A stretch of 64,000 bases of DNA from Corynebacterium auriscanis (GCF_030408435.1 NZ_CP047046.1:2152572-2216571), one strand, 5' to 3'. Counted from the stretch's first letter, positions 18,158-29,231 are shown. The notes: generated by a model from the letters alone, not told the origin. Numbers and translations are program-made.

Positions 18158-19171
18158 CTACTCCGCGATGTCTTCACCCTCGGTATCGATGAACTCGCCG
18201 GTTTCAGCGTCGTAGCCCTCGATGTCGTTGATGTCGAATCCCTCTGGGGCGTCCTTAAGGCCCAAGCCCAAGCCAGCAAGCTTTACCTTGACCTCGTTGA
18301 TGGACTTCTGACCGAAGTTACGGATATCCAGCAGGTCGGATTCCGTACGGGCGGCCAGCTCACCAACGGTGTGGATCTCTTCGCGCTTCAGGCAGTTGTA
18401 GGAGCGAACGGAGAAGTTCAGGTCCTCGATCGGCATGCTGTAGGCAGCGATGTGCTCGCTCTCCTGTGGCGATGGGCCGATCTCGATGCCCTCTGCTTCG
18501 TTGTTCAGTTCCTGAGCCAGTCCGAACAGTTCCACCAAGGTCTTACCCGCAGATGCCATGGCATCGCGAGCGCTGATGGAGTTCTTGGTCTCCACGTCGA
18601 GGATCAGCTTGTCGAAGTCCGTGCGCTGCTCCACACGGGTTGCCTCGACCTTGTAGCTGACCTTCAGCACTGGAGAGTAGATCTGGTCAACTGGGATACG
18701 ACCGATTTCGTTAGAAGCGGTGGCGGCGGGAACGTAGCCACGTCCGCGCTCCACAACCAGCTCGATATCCAGCTTGCCCTGCTCGTTAAGCGTGGCAATG
18801 TGCAGGTCAGGGTTGTGAACCTCAACGCCAGCTGGTGGCATGATGTCCGCACCGGTGACCGCGCCTGGTCCTTCCTTGTGCAGGTTCATCACCACGGGCT
18901 CGTCAGAGTCGCTCGACAAAACGAGGGACTTGATGTTCAGGATGATGTCGGAAACATCTTCCTTCACGCCTGGGATGGTGGTGAACTCGTGCAGTACACC
19001 TTCGATTCGTACAGAGGTCACAGCTGCACCTGGGATGGAGGACAACAGCGTGCGACGCAGGGAGTTGCCCAAGGTGTAGCCAAAGCCTGGCTCCAGTGGC
19101 TCGATAACGAACTTAGAGCGGGATTCGTCGATGAATTCCTCGGTCAAAACCGGGCGCTGGGAAATCAGCAT
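18158..19171 (-). CDS. rpoA: RNA polymerase alpha subunit
   Basis: 337 residues. The N-terminal dimerisation domain ([18 protein letters not shown]) assembles beta and beta-prime. The C-terminal domain ([19 protein letters not shown]) contacts upstream promoter DNA and activators. The end is acidic. There is a 200-base gap to rpsD, room for an internal promoter. Confidence 0.98.
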   Translation of the reverse strand: MLISQRPVLTEEFIDESRSKFVIEPLEPGFGYTLGNSLRRTLLSSIPGAAVTSVRIEGVLHEFTTIPGVKEDVSDIILNIKSLVLSSDSDEPVVMNLHKEGPGAVTGADIMPPAGVEVHNPDLHIATLNEQGKLDIELVVERGRGYVPAATASNEIGRIPVDQIYSPVLKVSYKVEATRVEQRTDFDKLILDVETKNSISARDAMASAGKTLVELFGLAQELNNEAEGIEIGPSPQESEHIAAYSMPIEDLNFSVRSYNCLKREEIHTVGELAARTESDLLDIRNFGQKSINEVKVKLAGLGLGLKDAPEGFDINDIEGYDAETGEFIDTEGEDIAE

Positions 19172-19371
19172 GGTCTTTCGTTTCTCCTTTTCGGCGACCG
19201 CTATTTGACGCCGCTAGGGGTGACCCGAATCTGCCAGCCTTCACGCAGGGCATCGCTTCCACTTTCGTGGTGGGACGACGCCCCGCTGGCCAGCAATAAC
19301 GAGTCGACATTGGGTAGTCGGTTTGTGCCCTGTTCTCGATATAAGGGACTTCGCTAGAAAGCTTAGCCGGA

Positions 19372-19977
19372 TTACTTCGAGTAGAGCTCGACGATGAGCT
19401 GCTCTTGCAGCGGAATGTCGATCTGAGCGCGCTCGGGCAGCTGGTGCACGAGGATGCGCAGGGTTGCTGGGACAACCTGCAGCCATGCAGGAACCACAGC
19501 GTCGACGAGGCGCTCTTGGGCCTCCTCGAACCACAGCATCGAACGGGACTTCTCGCGAACGTCGATGATGTCGTACTGGGTAACGCGGTAGGAAGGCACG
19601 TTGGTCTTCTTACCGTTCACGGTGAAGTGACCGTGGGAAACCAGCTGACGAGCCTGACGACGGGTGCGTGCCAGACCAGCGCGGTAAACCACATTGTCGA
19701 GGCGGGTCTCCAGCAGGATGACCAGGTTGTCACCGGTCTTACCTGGGCGACGGTTTGCCTCGGTGTAGTAGCGACGGAACTGACGCTCCAGAACACCGTA
19801 GGTGTACTTCGCCTTCTGCTTCTCCTGCAGCTGCAAGAGGTACTCGGATTCCTTGATGCGAGCGCGGCCAGCCTGTCCCGGAGGGTACGGACGGCGCTCG
19901 AAGGAGCTGTCACCACCGACGAGGTCGACGCGGAGGCGACGGGACTTGCGGGTAACTGGGCCAGTATAACGAGCCAT
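19372..19977 (-). CDS. rpsD: 30S ribosomal protein S4
   Basis: 201 residues, normal length. Starts MARYTGPVTRKSRRL and has the S4 RNA-binding domain (LDNVVYRAGLARTRRQARQL, SHGHFTVNGKK). Primary 16S binder. Lacks the zinc-binding cysteine cluster of some S4 forms. It follows rpsK after 25 bases. Confidence 0.98.
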   Translation of the reverse strand: MARYTGPVTRKSRRLRVDLVGGDSSFERRPYPPGQAGRARIKESEYLLQLQEKQKAKYTYGVLERQFRRYYTEANRRPGKTGDNLVILLETRLDNVVYRAGLARTRRQARQLVSHGHFTVNGKKTNVPSYRVTQYDIIDVREKSRSMLWFEEAQERLVDAVVPAWLQVVPATLRILVHQLPERAQIDIPLQEQLIVELYSK

Positions 19978-20002
19978 TATCTATTCCCTATCCTTTCTTC
20001 TC

Positions 20003-20407
20003 TTAAACGCGACGACGCTTGGGTGGGCGGCAGCCGTTGTGAGGCTGTGGCGTGACATCAGCGATGGAGCCGAGCTCGAGACCAGCGGTGGCCAGAGAAC
20101 GGATGGCGGTCTCGCGGCCGGAGCCGGGACCCTTGACGAAAACGTCAACCTTCTTCATGCCGTGCTCCATTGCCTTGCGAGCGGCGGACTCAGCAGCCAG
20201 CTGCGCAGCGAATGGGGTGGACTTGCGGGAACCCTTGAAGCCAACGTGGCCGGAGGATGCCCAAGAGATAACAGCACCCTTTGGATCCGTGATGGAAACG
20301 ATGGTGTTGTTGAAGGTGGACTTGATGTATGCGTGGCCGTTGGCCACATTCTTCTTAACGACGCGACGGCCGGTACGGCGTGCGCGGGTTGGAGTCTTAG
20401 GAGCCAT
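20003..20407 (-). CDS. rpsK: 30S ribosomal protein S11
   Basis: 134 residues, part of the platform around the mRNA exit. Conserved [18 protein letters not shown] and C-terminal [12 protein letters not shown]. Start overlaps the rpsM stop by one base. Confidence 0.98.
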   Translation of the reverse strand: MAPKTPTRARRTGRRVVKKNVANGHAYIKSTFNNTIVSITDPKGAVISWASSGHVGFKGSRKSTPFAAQLAAESAARKAMEHGMKKVDVFVKGPGSGRETAIRSLATAGLELGSIADVTPQPHNGCRPPKRRRV

Positions 20408-20775
20408 TACTTCTTCTTTCCTGCGATGGTCTTCTTAGGACCCTTGCGGGTACGAGCGTTGGTCTTGGTGCGCTGGCCACGAACGGGCAGACCGCGACGG
20501 TGGCGCAGACCCTGGTAAGAACCGATTTCGATCTTGCGACGGATATCGGCCTGAACCTGGCGGCGGAGGTCACCCTCGACCTTCCAGGTGTTCTCGATAA
20601 CGTCACGCAGAGCGGACAGTTGCTCGTCGGTCAGATCCTTGGAGCGCAGGTCAGGAGAGATGCCGGTCTTTTCCAGCAGCTCCTTGGAACGGGCTGGGCC
20701 AATTCCGAAGATGTATGTGAGTGCAACCTCCATGCGCTTTTCGCGTGGGAGGTCAACACCAGCAAGGCGTGCCAT
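20407..20775 (-). CDS. rpsM: 30S ribosomal protein S13
   Basis: 122 residues. Start ATG 20775 ([14 protein letters not shown]) is chosen because GAAGGAA precedes it and the extra 15 upstream codons are not conserved. Motifs: [18 protein letters not shown] and [17 protein letters not shown]. First gene of the alpha operon here; rpmJ (L36), often found before it, is absent. Confidence 0.97.
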   Translation of the reverse strand: MARLAGVDLPREKRMEVALTYIFGIGPARSKELLEKTGISPDLRSKDLTDEQLSALRDVIENTWKVEGDLRRQVQADIRRKIEIGSYQGLRHRRGLPVRGQRTKTNARTRKGPKKTIAGKKK

Positions 20776-21095
20776 GTGGCTTATTCCTTCCGGATGAGCG
20801 GCGGTTTTCTCCACACTCATCCCTCGTCACCCATGTTGCGCACGGTGGGCTATTCCCTCGGGACCTACGCCACAGTTGCCATTTCCAATCGTGGAAGTGA
20901 AACTGCCTTGCTGGGAGGCCGTCTTCATCGAGTGAATGCGCTTTGTAACACGCAAAACCAACGCTGCATAACGCGCGCGTTGGGGGCTAAAGGGCTCCAG
21001 CCGCCGCGGCCGGAGGTATTGCTTGGAGCGAGCATGCCCCTCGGTAGCTACCGAGTAATAGTGCGCGCCCCAATGGATGTGCGGAGGCTTACGAT
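20776..21095. other. infA-rpsM intergenic region
   Basis: No gene; I searched it for L36 and found none. Contains the perfect palindrome CTCGGTAGCTACCGAG (21040-21055) soon after infA and probably the rpsM promoter. Confidence 0.55.
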
Positions 21096-21317
21096 TTACT
21101 TGTAGCGGTAAACGATGCGTCCACGGGTCAGATCGTATGGAGAAAGCTCCACAACAACCCGGTCCTCAGGGAGGATACGGATGTAGTGTTGGCGCATCTT
21201 GCCGGAAATGTGGGCCAAAACCTTGTGCCCGTTATCCAGCTCGACACGGAACATCGCGTTGGGCAAGGGCTCGACAATGCGGCCCTCAACCTCAATTGCG
21301 CCTTCCTTCTTTGCCAT
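21096..21317 (-). CDS. infA: Translation initiation factor IF-1
   Basis: 73 residues, single OB-fold that occupies the ribosomal A site during initiation. Starts [14 protein letters not shown] with [20 protein letters not shown] and the C-terminus [13 protein letters not shown]. The start at 21317 is set by family length; the open frame runs upstream without conservation. Confidence 0.98.
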   Translation of the reverse strand: MAKKEGAIEVEGRIVEPLPNAMFRVELDNGHKVLAHISGKMRQHYIRILPEDRVVVELSPYDLTRGRIVYRYK

Positions 21318-21661
21318 ATCCTCCACGTTTCCCCGGCACCGTTTGTGCCGGTTGAATGCTGTTTTGCTACGTACTATGGTCTTCGGGCTAATCGGTTGTT
21401 GGGATTCTGCCCACTTGCTCGAAGTTGGCATAAGCGAGTTGCTACTACCCCGTGTGCGGGGGCCAGTGTTGACTCAAACACCGATTAACTTTCACACCAG
21501 CCCTTAACGATACACGCGACCTGCGCGAATCCAAAATCTCGCCTGAGAGTGCAACCAACCCCCGCCTATGGAAAAAAAGGGGCTCACTGCACCGTGAGAC
21601 CCCATCAGTGAGAGCCAGATGTCACCGCACCCCACGGGGAGCGGGCGATGCTACTGCTGGA
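21318..21661. other. Region between symporter gene and infA
   Basis: No gene. Carries the infA promoter region on the minus strand and the symporter terminator at 21571-21604. Confidence 0.5.
21571..21604 (-). terminator. Terminator of the symporter gene
   Basis: GGGGTCTCAC pairs with GTGAGCCCC around a short loop. On the minus strand a run of seven T follows. Classic intrinsic terminator. Confidence 0.92.
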
Positions 21662-22879
21662 CTACTGCGCTACAGCAGCCCCGTCAGTGGTCGCGCGCTC
21701 TTTACTCCCCAGCTCCCCCTTAGCGAAGCGGTTGATCATCATCGCGATGGCTCCATCGCCGGTGACGTTACAAGCGGTACCGAAAGAGTCGATGGCAACG
21801 TATGCCGCGATCATGAGGGCCACCTGCGACTCATCAAAGCCCAACTGAGATTCCAGCAAGCCAACTGCTGCCATGATGGCACCACCCGGAACACCGGGGG
21901 CAGCCACCATCATCACACCGAGCAGGAAGATGAAGCCGAGGGCGGCGCCGGGCGTCAAAGGATTATTTGTAAGGAACATGACAGAGAAAGCAAACAAGCC
22001 AATCTTCATCATGGACCCAGACAGGTGCACGGTCGCACACAAAGGAACAACGAAACCTGCAACGGATTCACTCACACCGTTTTTCCGGGTGGATTTGTAG
22101 GTGACGGGAATGGTGGCAGCCGACGATGCTGTCCCCAGAGCCGTGAAGTACGCCGGCAGCATGTTACGCAGCGCCTTAAACGGGTTCCCGCCAGCAACTG
22201 CGCCTGCGACGAGGTACTGCAAGATAAGCACAACCCACGTCATGATGGTGGCCAGAATCAGAACCTTGGCGAAGGCAACCAGCACGAATTTCAGGTTGCC
22301 GTTCATTCCCATCGTGAGGAACACACCAAAGATGTAGACCGGCAGCAGCGGAATCACGAAGGCTTCGATAACCTTCATAACCACATCGCGCAACTCGTTG
22401 GCACCGGCCTGCAGGGTTTTCGCACCGATGTTCGCCATAGCAATACCGACGGAGAATGCCAGCAGCAGGGCAGCCATCACTTCCATTGGCGCTGGCATCT
22501 CCACCGTGAAATACGGAGCCAGTGCCCCCTTATCGATATCGGGGGCTTGCACCATCGACTGCCCCTTCAGCAACCATGGGTAGACCGATTGAGAAACAGC
22601 CCATGCCAGCAACCCGGACAGGATCGTGGAAACATAGGCCAACCCGGCGGTTGCACCGAACCACTTGCCCGCACCTTGGCCCAAATTAGCGATCGCAGGG
22701 GTGATGAGCGCGAAAATCAGGACTGGGACGAAGAAGCCTAGGAAGTTACCGAATAGTCCGGTGAATGTTGCCGCGCCGCGACCGAACCAGTCTGGTGCGA
22801 AGAAACTCAATACGATGCCCAAGACGATGGCAATGAAGATCCAAGCCAGGAGGGGCAAGCGCCGTTGTTGTGCTTTCAT
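21662..22879 (-). CDS. Dicarboxylate/amino acid:cation symporter (DAACS family)
   Basis: 405 residues, eight membrane helices plus two re-entrant loops expected. The Ser-rich substrate loop reads ASSAATIPVT, and a later block is VPLCATVHLSGSMM, both typical of GltP/DctA-type carriers of glutamate, aspartate or C4-dicarboxylates with Na+ or H+. The exact substrate cannot be read from the sequence. Monocistronic, with its own terminator. Confidence 0.88.
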   Translation of the reverse strand: MKAQQRRLPLLAWIFIAIVLGIVLSFFAPDWFGRGAATFTGLFGNFLGFFVPVLIFALITPAIANLGQGAGKWFGATAGLAYVSTILSGLLAWAVSQSVYPWLLKGQSMVQAPDIDKGALAPYFTVEMPAPMEVMAALLLAFSVGIAMANIGAKTLQAGANELRDVVMKVIEAFVIPLLPVYIFGVFLTMGMNGNLKFVLVAFAKVLILATIMTWVVLILQYLVAGAVAGGNPFKALRNMLPAYFTALGTASSAATIPVTYKSTRKNGVSESVAGFVVPLCATVHLSGSMMKIGLFAFSVMFLTNNPLTPGAALGFIFLLGVMMVAAPGVPGGAIMAAVGLLESQLGFDESQVALMIAAYVAIDSFGTACNVTGDGAIAMMINRFAKGELGSKERATTDGAAVAQ

Positions 22880-22992
22880 AGCGCCAGATTAATAGAATGT
22901 GAAGCAATTACATAATATTCATAAATGCGTAAAGGGGTAGCCGGGCTACGGTGTGCGCCCCCGGTAATCTGCCTCCGGTGCTGCGGGCACTG

Positions 22993-23099
22993 CACTGCGC
23001 CCTGATGCTACGGTCGCGGCACTGCGCCTTGGTGTTACGGCCGCGGTACTGCGCCCCGTGTTACGAGTACCGCACTGCGCCCTGGTGCTACGGTCGCGG
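22993..23099. repeat. Four tandem ~27-bp repeats overlapping the map stop codon
   Basis: Unit CACTGCGCCCTGGTGCTACG then GTCGCGG, four copies (starts 22993, 23020, 23047, 23073; the third is 26 bases). The last copy contains the map stop codon (23088-23090). Confidence 0.85.
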
Positions 23100-23882
23100 C
23101 GTGAGGATACGCGGTCCTTCAGCGGTGGCCACCACGGTGTGCTCCCAGTGCGAGGAGAACGACCCATCGTCGGTGACCACTCCCCAGTCATCATCCAGCA
23201 CAAACGAATCACAGCTACCGTTGGTCAGCATAGGCTCGATTGCCAACACGCTGCCTTCTTGAATGATCGGCCCGCGACCGGGGCGCCCCTCGTTGGCTAG
23301 GTACGGCTCTTCGTGCATGGTCCGGCCAATGCCGTGGCCACCGTATCCGTCCACGATGAACAGCTTCAGCCCGAATTTCTCCTCCGCCTGCCGCGTCGCT
23401 TGTTCCAGAGCCCCGGACACATCTGTCAGGTGGTTGCCGGGCACCATCGCCTTCAGCCCCTCGTACAAAACCCATTCGGTAGCCTCGTTGAGCTTCCGGT
23501 TTTCCTCCGCCAGCTCCCCGATCCCGAACGTCCACGCCGAATCTCCCACCCAGCCGTCCAAGGTGGCGCCGCAGTCGATGGAAACCAGGTCCCCCTCCTT
23601 CAACACAACATCTGCCGAAGGAATGCCGTGGACGATCATGTCGTTGACCGACGAGCAAATGGAGCCCGGGAATCCCTCGTACCCTTTGAAGGTTGGCACC
23701 GCTCCAGCATCTCGGATGGTTTGCTCGGCGATCTGGTCCAGCTCTAGGGTACTGACGCCCGGCTTCGCAGCGTCTTTCACTGCCACTAGGGTCCTACCGA
23801 CGATTTCTCCGGCTGCCTGCATGGCGTCGAGCTCTAAAGAAGTTTTTGCAGCGATAACCTTGTTCTTCCGCCTGAAGCCCAT
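23088..23882 (-). CDS. map: Type I methionine aminopeptidase
   Basis: Removes N-terminal Met from nascent proteins. 264 residues. Metal ligands are visible in VSIDCGATLDGWVGDSAWTF (two Asp), GHGIG (His) and AIEPML (Glu). Start ATG 23882 (MGFRRKNK) has GGAAAGG before it. Its last codons and stop lie inside the 27-bp repeat array. Downstream of adk but separated by a terminator. Confidence 0.96.
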   Translation of the reverse strand: MGFRRKNKVIAAKTSLELDAMQAAGEIVGRTLVAVKDAAKPGVSTLELDQIAEQTIRDAGAVPTFKGYEGFPGSICSSVNDMIVHGIPSADVVLKEGDLVSIDCGATLDGWVGDSAWTFGIGELAEENRKLNEATEWVLYEGLKAMVPGNHLTDVSGALEQATRQAEEKFGLKLFIVDGYGGHGIGRTMHEEPYLANEGRPGRGPIIQEGSVLAIEPMLTNGSCDSFVLDDDWGVVTDDGSFSSHWEHTVVATAEGPRILTPRP

Positions 23883-23928
23883 GGTGCCTTTCCTTGAAAA
23901 CGGGGTGATTGACAACGAGATGTAAAGA

Positions 23929-23972
23929 GAAAAACCCCGGGCGGGGAAAAGTTGTGGTTCCCGCTCGGGTTC
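23929..23972 (-). terminator. Terminator between adk and map
   Basis: AACCCGAGCGGG pairs with CCCGCCCGGGGTT. On the minus strand it is followed by TTTCTCTTT. It would separate the secY-adk transcript from map, at least partly. Confidence 0.7.
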
Positions 23973-24030
23973 GTGTTACTGCGATGGGTGCGCTGGGATG
24001 ATGACCCCCGGCCCCTCGCGTGTCGTTGGA

Positions 24031-24576
24031 TTAGTTATCCAGCGCGTCCAGCGTGGTGGTGGAGATATCCTCTACGCTACCTTCGGCATCGATGTTCAGC
24101 AGTAGATCACCGTAGTGCTCGATTAGGGGCGCGGTCTCATCGCGATAGACCTGTAGGCGGGTACGGATGGTGTCCTCGTTGTCATCATTGCGACCACGGG
24201 CCAGCATGCGCTCTACCACCACGTCCTCAGAAACAACGTAGTTGATCACTGCGTCCAGGGACTGACCTTGTTCCTTGAGCATCTCTTCCAACAACTCAGC
24301 CTGCTCGATGGTGCGTGGGAAACCGTCCAAGAGGAATCCGTCGGCAGCATCGGACTGAGCCAAGCGATCGCGAACCATGTTTGCCGTCACGGACGTTGGC
24401 ACCAGCTTGCCGGCGTCCATGTACTCCTGCGCCTGCTTGCCCAGCTCGGTACCCTTGCTGATATTCGCGCGGAACAGATCTCCGGTGGAGATGTGGGGGA
24501 TCTTGAGGGAATCGGAAAGCAGGGAGGCCTGCGTACCCTTTCCTGCGCCGGGAGGGCCCAGCAGAACTAGTCTCAT
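24031..24576 (-). CDS. adk: Adenylate kinase
   Basis: Interconverts AMP, ADP and ATP. 181 residues, the short form without the extended LID, usual in corynebacteria and mycobacteria. P-loop [11 protein letters not shown] at the N-terminus, DGFPRT AMP-binding block. ATG overlaps the secY stop by four bases. Confidence 0.98.
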   Translation of the reverse strand: MRLVLLGPPGAGKGTQASLLSDSLKIPHISTGDLFRANISKGTELGKQAQEYMDAGKLVPTSVTANMVRDRLAQSDAADGFLLDGFPRTIEQAELLEEMLKEQGQSLDAVINYVVSEDVVVERMLARGRNDDNEDTIRTRLQVYRDETAPLIEHYGDLLLNIDAEGSVEDISTTTLDALDN

Positions 24577-25901
24577 TTGAGGAATCCTTCGTAGTTGGCT
24601 TGCATAAGCTGCGACTCAATCTGCTTAACCGTAGTCAGTGCCACGGAGACCAGAATCAGGATAGCCGTGCCACCGAATGGCAAGGACTGGTTGCCGGTCG
24701 CAGAGGTCTGCACACCCATGTTAATCAGAATGTTGGGCAAGATGGCGATCAGGCCAAGGTAGACCGAACCGACTACCAGCAGTCGGTTCATGACGTAGCC
24801 CAAGTATTCCGCGGTGGGGCGTCCCGGACGGATGCCCGGGATAAAGCCACCGTACTTCTTCATGTTGTCCGCCTGATCATTGGGATCGTATTGCACGGAA
24901 ACGTAGAAGAAGGAGAAGAAGATGATCAGGAACAGGTACAGCAGGATGTACTGCCATGCGGCTGGATCCTGCAGAACCGACATGACGTTGCGGTTCCACC
25001 AGTTGTCCTGAGCTGCCTGTGGGTTGCCCGACTGAATGATCTGGGTGATCAAGATCGGAACGGTCAGCAGGGAGGAAGCGAAGATCACTGGGATAACGCC
25101 GGCCTGGTTGACCTTCAGCGGCAGGTACGTGGAGGTCTCACCGTACTGGCGGCGGCCTATCATGCGCTTGGCGTACTGCACGGGGATGCGGCGCTGCCCC
25201 TGCTCCATGAAGACCACGCCGATGACCAGGATCAGCACACCGACCACAACGGCCGTGAACACGGGGCCACCAGAGGTCTGCAAGATGGTGGCGCCTTCAC
25301 CCGGCAGCGAGGTGGCGATGCCCGCGAAGATCAGGAGGGACATACCGTTACCGATGCCACGGTCCGTGATGAGCTCGCCGAGCCACATCACCAACACGGC
25401 GCCGGAGGTCATAACCAACACCATGGTAACCAAGCCGAAGACATCCACGTTGTCCTTCAACACGGGAACGCCCTGGCCCAGCAGCTGCTTGCGGTCTGCC
25501 AGTGCAACAATGCCCGAAGACTGCAGCAATGCCAGCGCCACGGTCAGGTAACGGGTGTATTCCGTCATCTTGGCCTGGCCGGTCTGGCCTTCCTTCTTCA
25601 GCTGCTCAAACTTTGGGATCACCACGGTGAGCAACTGGATGATGATGGACGCCGTAATGTACGGCATGATGCCAACCGCAAACACGGACAGACGCAGCAA
25701 CGCGCCACCGGAGAAGAGGTTGATCAGAGAGTAGACCGCAGAGTTATTGGTCAGCGACTTGATCTGGTTTGTGATTGATGCGTAATCAACGCCTGGGGTC
25801 GGAATCTGGGATCCGACACGGAACAGGACGATCATCGCAAGAGTAAAGAGGATCTTCTTGCGGAGATCTGCGTTTTTGAACGCCGAGACGATGGCGGACA
25901 A
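24573..25901 (-). CDS. secY: Preprotein translocase subunit SecY
   Basis: Ten-helix Sec channel, 442 residues. The start is TTG 25901 (protein begins [20 protein letters not shown]), supported by GGGAGG upstream and by alignment to the family start; the open frame runs 25 codons further. Conserved PTPGVDY plug region and [13 protein letters not shown]. Coupled to adk by an ATGA overlap. Confidence 0.97.
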   Translation of the reverse strand: MSAIVSAFKNADLRKKILFTLAMIVLFRVGSQIPTPGVDYASITNQIKSLTNNSAVYSLINLFSGGALLRLSVFAVGIMPYITASIIIQLLTVVIPKFEQLKKEGQTGQAKMTEYTRYLTVALALLQSSGIVALADRKQLLGQGVPVLKDNVDVFGLVTMVLVMTSGAVLVMWLGELITDRGIGNGMSLLIFAGIATSLPGEGATILQTSGGPVFTAVVVGVLILVIGVVFMEQGQRRIPVQYAKRMIGRRQYGETSTYLPLKVNQAGVIPVIFASSLLTVPILITQIIQSGNPQAAQDNWWNRNVMSVLQDPAAWQYILLYLFLIIFFSFFYVSVQYDPNDQADNMKKYGGFIPGIRPGRPTAEYLGYVMNRLLVVGSVYLGLIAILPNILINMGVQTSATGNQSLPFGGTAILILVSVALTTVKQIESQLMQANYEGFLK

Positions 25902-26130
25902 ATTAGCCTCCCGTGGGCAGGCACCGTGATGTGGGATACAAAGGGCGGAAAGTGCTGGTATCCGCAGCCTTAGCAACCACCATCGGCAACTTGCCTGGTA
26001 ATTTCAGTCCCTCTGCGAAAGCAAAAAGACACACTTGGACATAGAACTACCCAAGATTAGCAGCATTGGCCCCCGCATTAAACTCGAGCCGGTTTAATAA
26101 ACCATGCGTAATGGGTAAGAAAAGAAATAG

Positions 26131-26164
26131 AAGGGCGCTCAACCCCGAGGGATTGAGCGCCCTT
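26131..26164 (-). terminator. Terminator between rplO and secY
   Basis: Perfect 12-bp stem AAGGGCGCTCAA/TTGAGCGCCCTT, then CTATTTCTTTTC on the minus strand. secY-adk therefore probably has its own promoter in 25902-26130. Confidence 0.88.
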
Positions 26165-26186
26165 ACTTGGCTACCGAGAGACCTTA

Positions 26187-26633
26187 TTAAGCCTCGGTGA
26201 TGGAGCCACCTGCGGCTTCGATCTTCTCCTGTGCAGACTTGGAGAACTTCTGCGCGGTGACATTCAGCTTCACGCTGATATCGCCATTGCCCAAAACCTT
26301 GACCGGCTGCTTAGCGCGGACCAGGCCTGCAGCAACGATGTCTGCTACTGCAACATCGCCACCGTTGGGGAAAGCCTTTTCCAGGTCGGAAACGTTGACA
26401 ACCTGGAAGGTGACCTTCGCTGGGTTCTTGAAGCCCTTCAGCTTTGGCAGGCGCATGTGCAGTGGCATCTGGCCACCCTCGAATGCTGCCGATACCTGCT
26501 TACGAGCCTTGGTGCCCTTGGTACCACGACCAGCGGTCTTACCCTTGGATGCCTCACCACGACCAACACGGGTCTTGGCCTTGTTGGCACCCTTGGCGGG
26601 ACGGAGGTCGTGGAGCTTGATTGGATCGCTCAT
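26187..26633 (-). CDS. rplO: 50S ribosomal protein L15
   Basis: 148 residues. Gly/Lys-rich N-terminus with [17 protein letters not shown] and [18 protein letters not shown]. Late-assembly 23S binder. Five bases after rpmD; last gene before the terminator at 26131. Confidence 0.97.
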   Translation of the reverse strand: MSDPIKLHDLRPAKGANKAKTRVGRGEASKGKTAGRGTKGTKARKQVSAAFEGGQMPLHMRLPKLKGFKNPAKVTFQVVNVSDLEKAFPNGGDVAVADIVAAGLVRAKQPVKVLGNGDISVKLNVTAQKFSKSAQEKIEAAGGSITEA

Positions 26634-26638
26634 TTTTC

Positions 26639-26824
26639 CTACTCCCCTGCCACTTCTTCGACCTGAACCATGTGGCGCACGACGTTGACCTGGCCGCGGA
26701 CGGCTGGGCTGTCCTGCAGGACAACCGACTGGCCGATGCGCTTCAGGCCCAACGAACGGATGGCGTCACGCTGGTTCTTCTTAGTTCCGACGAGACCCTT
26801 GAGCTGGGTAATCTTCAGAGCCAT
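26639..26824 (-). CDS. rpmD: 50S ribosomal protein L30
   Basis: 61 residues, usual length. [20 protein letters not shown] and [16 protein letters not shown] are the family blocks. Two bases separate it from rpsE. Confidence 0.97.
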   Translation of the reverse strand: MALKITQLKGLVGTKKNQRDAIRSLGLKRIGQSVVLQDSPAVRGQVNVVRHMVQVEEVAGE

Positions 26825-26826
26825 GT

Positions 26827-27453
26827 TTATGCCCCCTGTCCTGCTGCACGGGCGCGCAGCATAGCGGCGGGTGCAACCTCTTCCAGAGTCTTGCCACGAC
26901 GCGCGGCAACCTCTTCTGGTCGAACAAGCTGCTTCAGGCCGTCGACGGTAGCGTGCACAACGTTGATGGCGTTGTCAGTACCCAGGGACTTCGCGAGGAT
27001 GTCCTGAACACCTGCGCACTCCAGAACTGGACGTGCAGCGCCACCAGCGATAACACCGGTACCTGGGGCAGCTGGCTTCATCATCACAACGCCAGCGGCG
27101 GTTTCGCCCTGGACTGGGTGAGTGATGGTGCCGTTGATCATTGGGACGCGGAAGAAGTTCTTGCGAGCCTCTTCAGCACCCTTCTGGATTGCAGCGGGAA
27201 CTTCCTTGGCCTTGCCGTAGCCGACACCGACCATGCCCTGACCGTCGCCCACGATGACGAGAGCGGTGAAGCTGAAGCGACGACCACCCTTCACAACCTT
27301 GGACACACGGTTGATGGTTACGACGCGCTCGATGTACTGGTTGCGCTCGTCCTGCTGCTGGTTGTTGCGACGATCGTTGCGGTTACCGCGCTCGTTACGA
27401 TCGTTGCGGTTGTTATCGGCGGAGCGTCCGCCGTTACGTTCACGTTCCGACAT
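26827..27453 (-). CDS. rpsE: 30S ribosomal protein S5
   Basis: 208 residues. The Arg/Asn-rich N-terminal extension (repeated [12 protein letters not shown]) precedes the S5 core [20 protein letters not shown] and [14 protein letters not shown]5 contributes to decoding fidelity. ATG 27453 is preceded directly by an in-frame GTG (27456); either could initiate behind GGAAGGA. Confidence 0.97.
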   Translation of the reverse strand: MSERERNGGRSADNNRNDRNERGNRNDRRNNQQQDERNQYIERVVTINRVSKVVKGGRRFSFTALVIVGDGQGMVGVGYGKAKEVPAAIQKGAEEARKNFFRVPMINGTITHPVQGETAAGVVMMKPAAPGTGVIAGGAARPVLECAGVQDILAKSLGTDNAINVVHATVDGLKQLVRPEEVAARRGKTLEEVAPAAMLRARAAGQGA

Positions 27454-27490
27454 CACGCGTTCCTTCCGTTGATGGTGTTGATGGTGATCA

Positions 27491-27901
27491 TTAGAACTTC
27501 AGACCACCTTCGCGAGCTGCGTCAGCCAGAGCGGCGACGCGGCCGTGGTACTTGTAGCCAGCGCGGTCGAAAACAACGTTCTCGATGCCTGCGGCCTTAG
27601 CACGCTCGGCAATCAGCTGGCCAACCTTAGCTCCGCGAGCTTTCTTGTCGCCCTCCAGTGCGCGCACGTCGGCTTCCAAGGTGGAAGCGGCTGCCAGGGT
27701 GTGACCGGCGACATCGTCGATCAGCTGGGCGTGCATGTGACGGGAGGAACGGTGCACGACGAGACGTGGGGTCTCGGCGGTACCGGCCAAGTTCTTGCGG
27801 ATACGGAAGTGACGACGTGCACGTGCGGTGCGACGGCGGGTGGAGATGTCCTTGCCCACCGGAAGTCGGTTTTCTGCCTTGTTGGATGCAGTATTGCTCA
27901 T
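27491..27901 (-). CDS. rplR: 50S ribosomal protein L18
   Basis: 136 residues; binds 5S r[21 protein letters not shown] and the C-terminus [17 protein letters not shown]. Start overlaps the rplF stop by one base. Confidence 0.97.
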   Translation of the reverse strand: MSNTASNKAENRLPVGKDISTRRRTARARRHFRIRKNLAGTAETPRLVVHRSSRHMHAQLIDDVAGHTLAAASTLEADVRALEGDKKARGAKVGQLIAERAKAAGIENVVFDRAGYKYHGRVAALADAAREGGLKF

Positions 27902-28437
27902 TACTTACCCGTCTTTCCGACCTTGCGACGGACCTGCTCACCTTCGTAGCGGATGCCCTTACCCTTGTATGGGTCATCCTTCCGCAGACGGCGGATGTTG
28001 GCGGCGATCTGTCCAACCTGCTGCTTGTCGATACCAGTGATGGAGAACTTGGTGTTTCCATCCACCGCGAAGGTGATGCCTTCCGGTGCTTCAATCAACA
28101 CAGGGTGAGAGTAACCCAGAGCGAACTCCAGGTTCTTACCTTTAGCCTGAACACGGTAACCAACACCGAAGATCTCCATCTTGATGGTGTAACCCTCGGT
28201 CACGCCGATAACAGCGTTGTTGATCAGGGAACGGGACAGGCCGTGCAGGGAACGGTTCTTGCGGTGGTCATCTGGACGAGAAACAACGAGGTTGCTCTCC
28301 TCCTGAGCCACGGAAATTGGAGCCGGAATGTCGACGGTCAGGGTGCCCTTAGGGCCCTTAGCCTCGACAGTCTGGCCGTTGATGCTGATGGTGACGCCAG
28401 AGGGTACCGCCACCGGTGCCTTACCGACACGAGACAT
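27901..28437 (-). CDS. rplF: 50S ribosomal protein L6
   Basis: 178 residues, two related domains at the factor-binding region. [15 protein letters not shown] at the start, [18 protein letters not shown] in the middle. 14 bases after rpsH. Confidence 0.97.
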   Translation of the reverse strand: MSRVGKAPVAVPSGVTISINGQTVEAKGPKGTLTVDIPAPISVAQEESNLVVSRPDDHRKNRSLHGLSRSLINNAVIGVTEGYTIKMEIFGVGYRVQAKGKNLEFALGYSHPVLIEAPEGITFAVDGNTKFSITGIDKQQVGQIAANIRRLRKDDPYKGKGIRYEGEQVRRKVGKTGK

Positions 28438-28451
28438 TGGCTAACCTCCTC

Positions 28452-28850
28452 TTACCAGACGTAGGCGAGAACTTCTCCGCCTACACCCTTGTTGGACGCC
28501 TCACGATCAGTCAGCAGCCCCTGGGACGTGGAGATGATAGCCACGCCCAGGCCGCCGAGGACCTTTGGCAAGTTGTTGGACTTTGCGTAAACGCGCAGAC
28601 CCGGCTTGGAAACACGGCGTACGCCAGCGATGGAACGCTCGCGGGATGGGCCGTACTTCAGCTGCAGGGTCAAGGACTTGCCAACCTTCTCGTCAGCGAC
28701 GGTGTAGTCAGCAATGTAACCTTCCTGCTTCAAGATCTCGGCGATGTTGGCCTTGATCTTGGAGGAAGGCATAGAGACAGAATCGTGGAATGCGTTGGAA
28801 GCATTCCGCACGCGGGACAGCATGTCCGCGATTGGATCAGTCATGGTCAT
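28452..28850 (-). CDS. rpsH: 30S ribosomal protein S8
   Basis: 132 residues; central 16S binder. ATG 28850 ([17 protein letters not shown]) is the family start, with AAAGG upstream; the open frame runs 25 codons further without support. C-terminal [20 protein letters not shown]. Usually follows rplE and rpsN; here the BVMO/ABC module lies between it and rplE and no rpsN is present. Confidence 0.96.
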   Translation of the reverse strand: MTMTDPIADMLSRVRNASNAFHDSVSMPSSKIKANIAEILKQEGYIADYTVADEKVGKSLTLQLKYGPSRERSIAGVRRVSKPGLRVYAKSNNLPKVLGGLGVAIISTSQGLLTDREASNKGVGGEVLAYVW

Positions 28851-29231
28851 AAGACGGTGACCTGTGCCTTTCTCGTTGCGGTTCCCGAACTCACCGGGTG
28901 CGTGTACCGCGCGATTGGGGGCCACTAGCGCTCCCCACGCTCAATAACCTGGGGTGCTCGCTGCCACATTTTCCGCACGGCCGCTTGTCGGCAAGGGGCC
29001 TACAACAAAGTGGATTAACATGTTTCAGGGAAAATTCCGCGCTACCAAAAGGGCGCAGAAGTCCAAGGGGAGACAGTACAGCACGCTGGCGTTTTCTCCA
29101 AAACGCTGCACTTTTAATTGACCTGTGACGCCCCTCTGGCCATTGTCCCGTCCCGTCGCCATCCACCCCTTTCCGCCGCACATTGGCTGTGGCGTGGCAT
29201 GGGGCTCAGGTTCTTTTTATCTCGACGCCAA
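28851..29231. other. rpsH leader, junction of accessory module and spc operon
   Basis: No credible gene. As rpsH is cut off from rplE, this stretch must carry its promoter on the minus strand. A small hairpin GCGTTTT/AAAACGC lies at about 29090-29107. A copy of the recurrent element ends at 29229. Confidence 0.5.
29211..29229 (+). repeat. Copy of recurrent element
   Basis: TTCTTTTTATCTCGACGCC, two bases beyond the stop codon of the BVMO-hydrolase gene. Confidence 0.55.

Noticed and set aside
20776..21095. rpmJ (L36) between infA and rpsM
   Set aside because: Neither strand encodes the short Cys/His-rich L36 pattern here.
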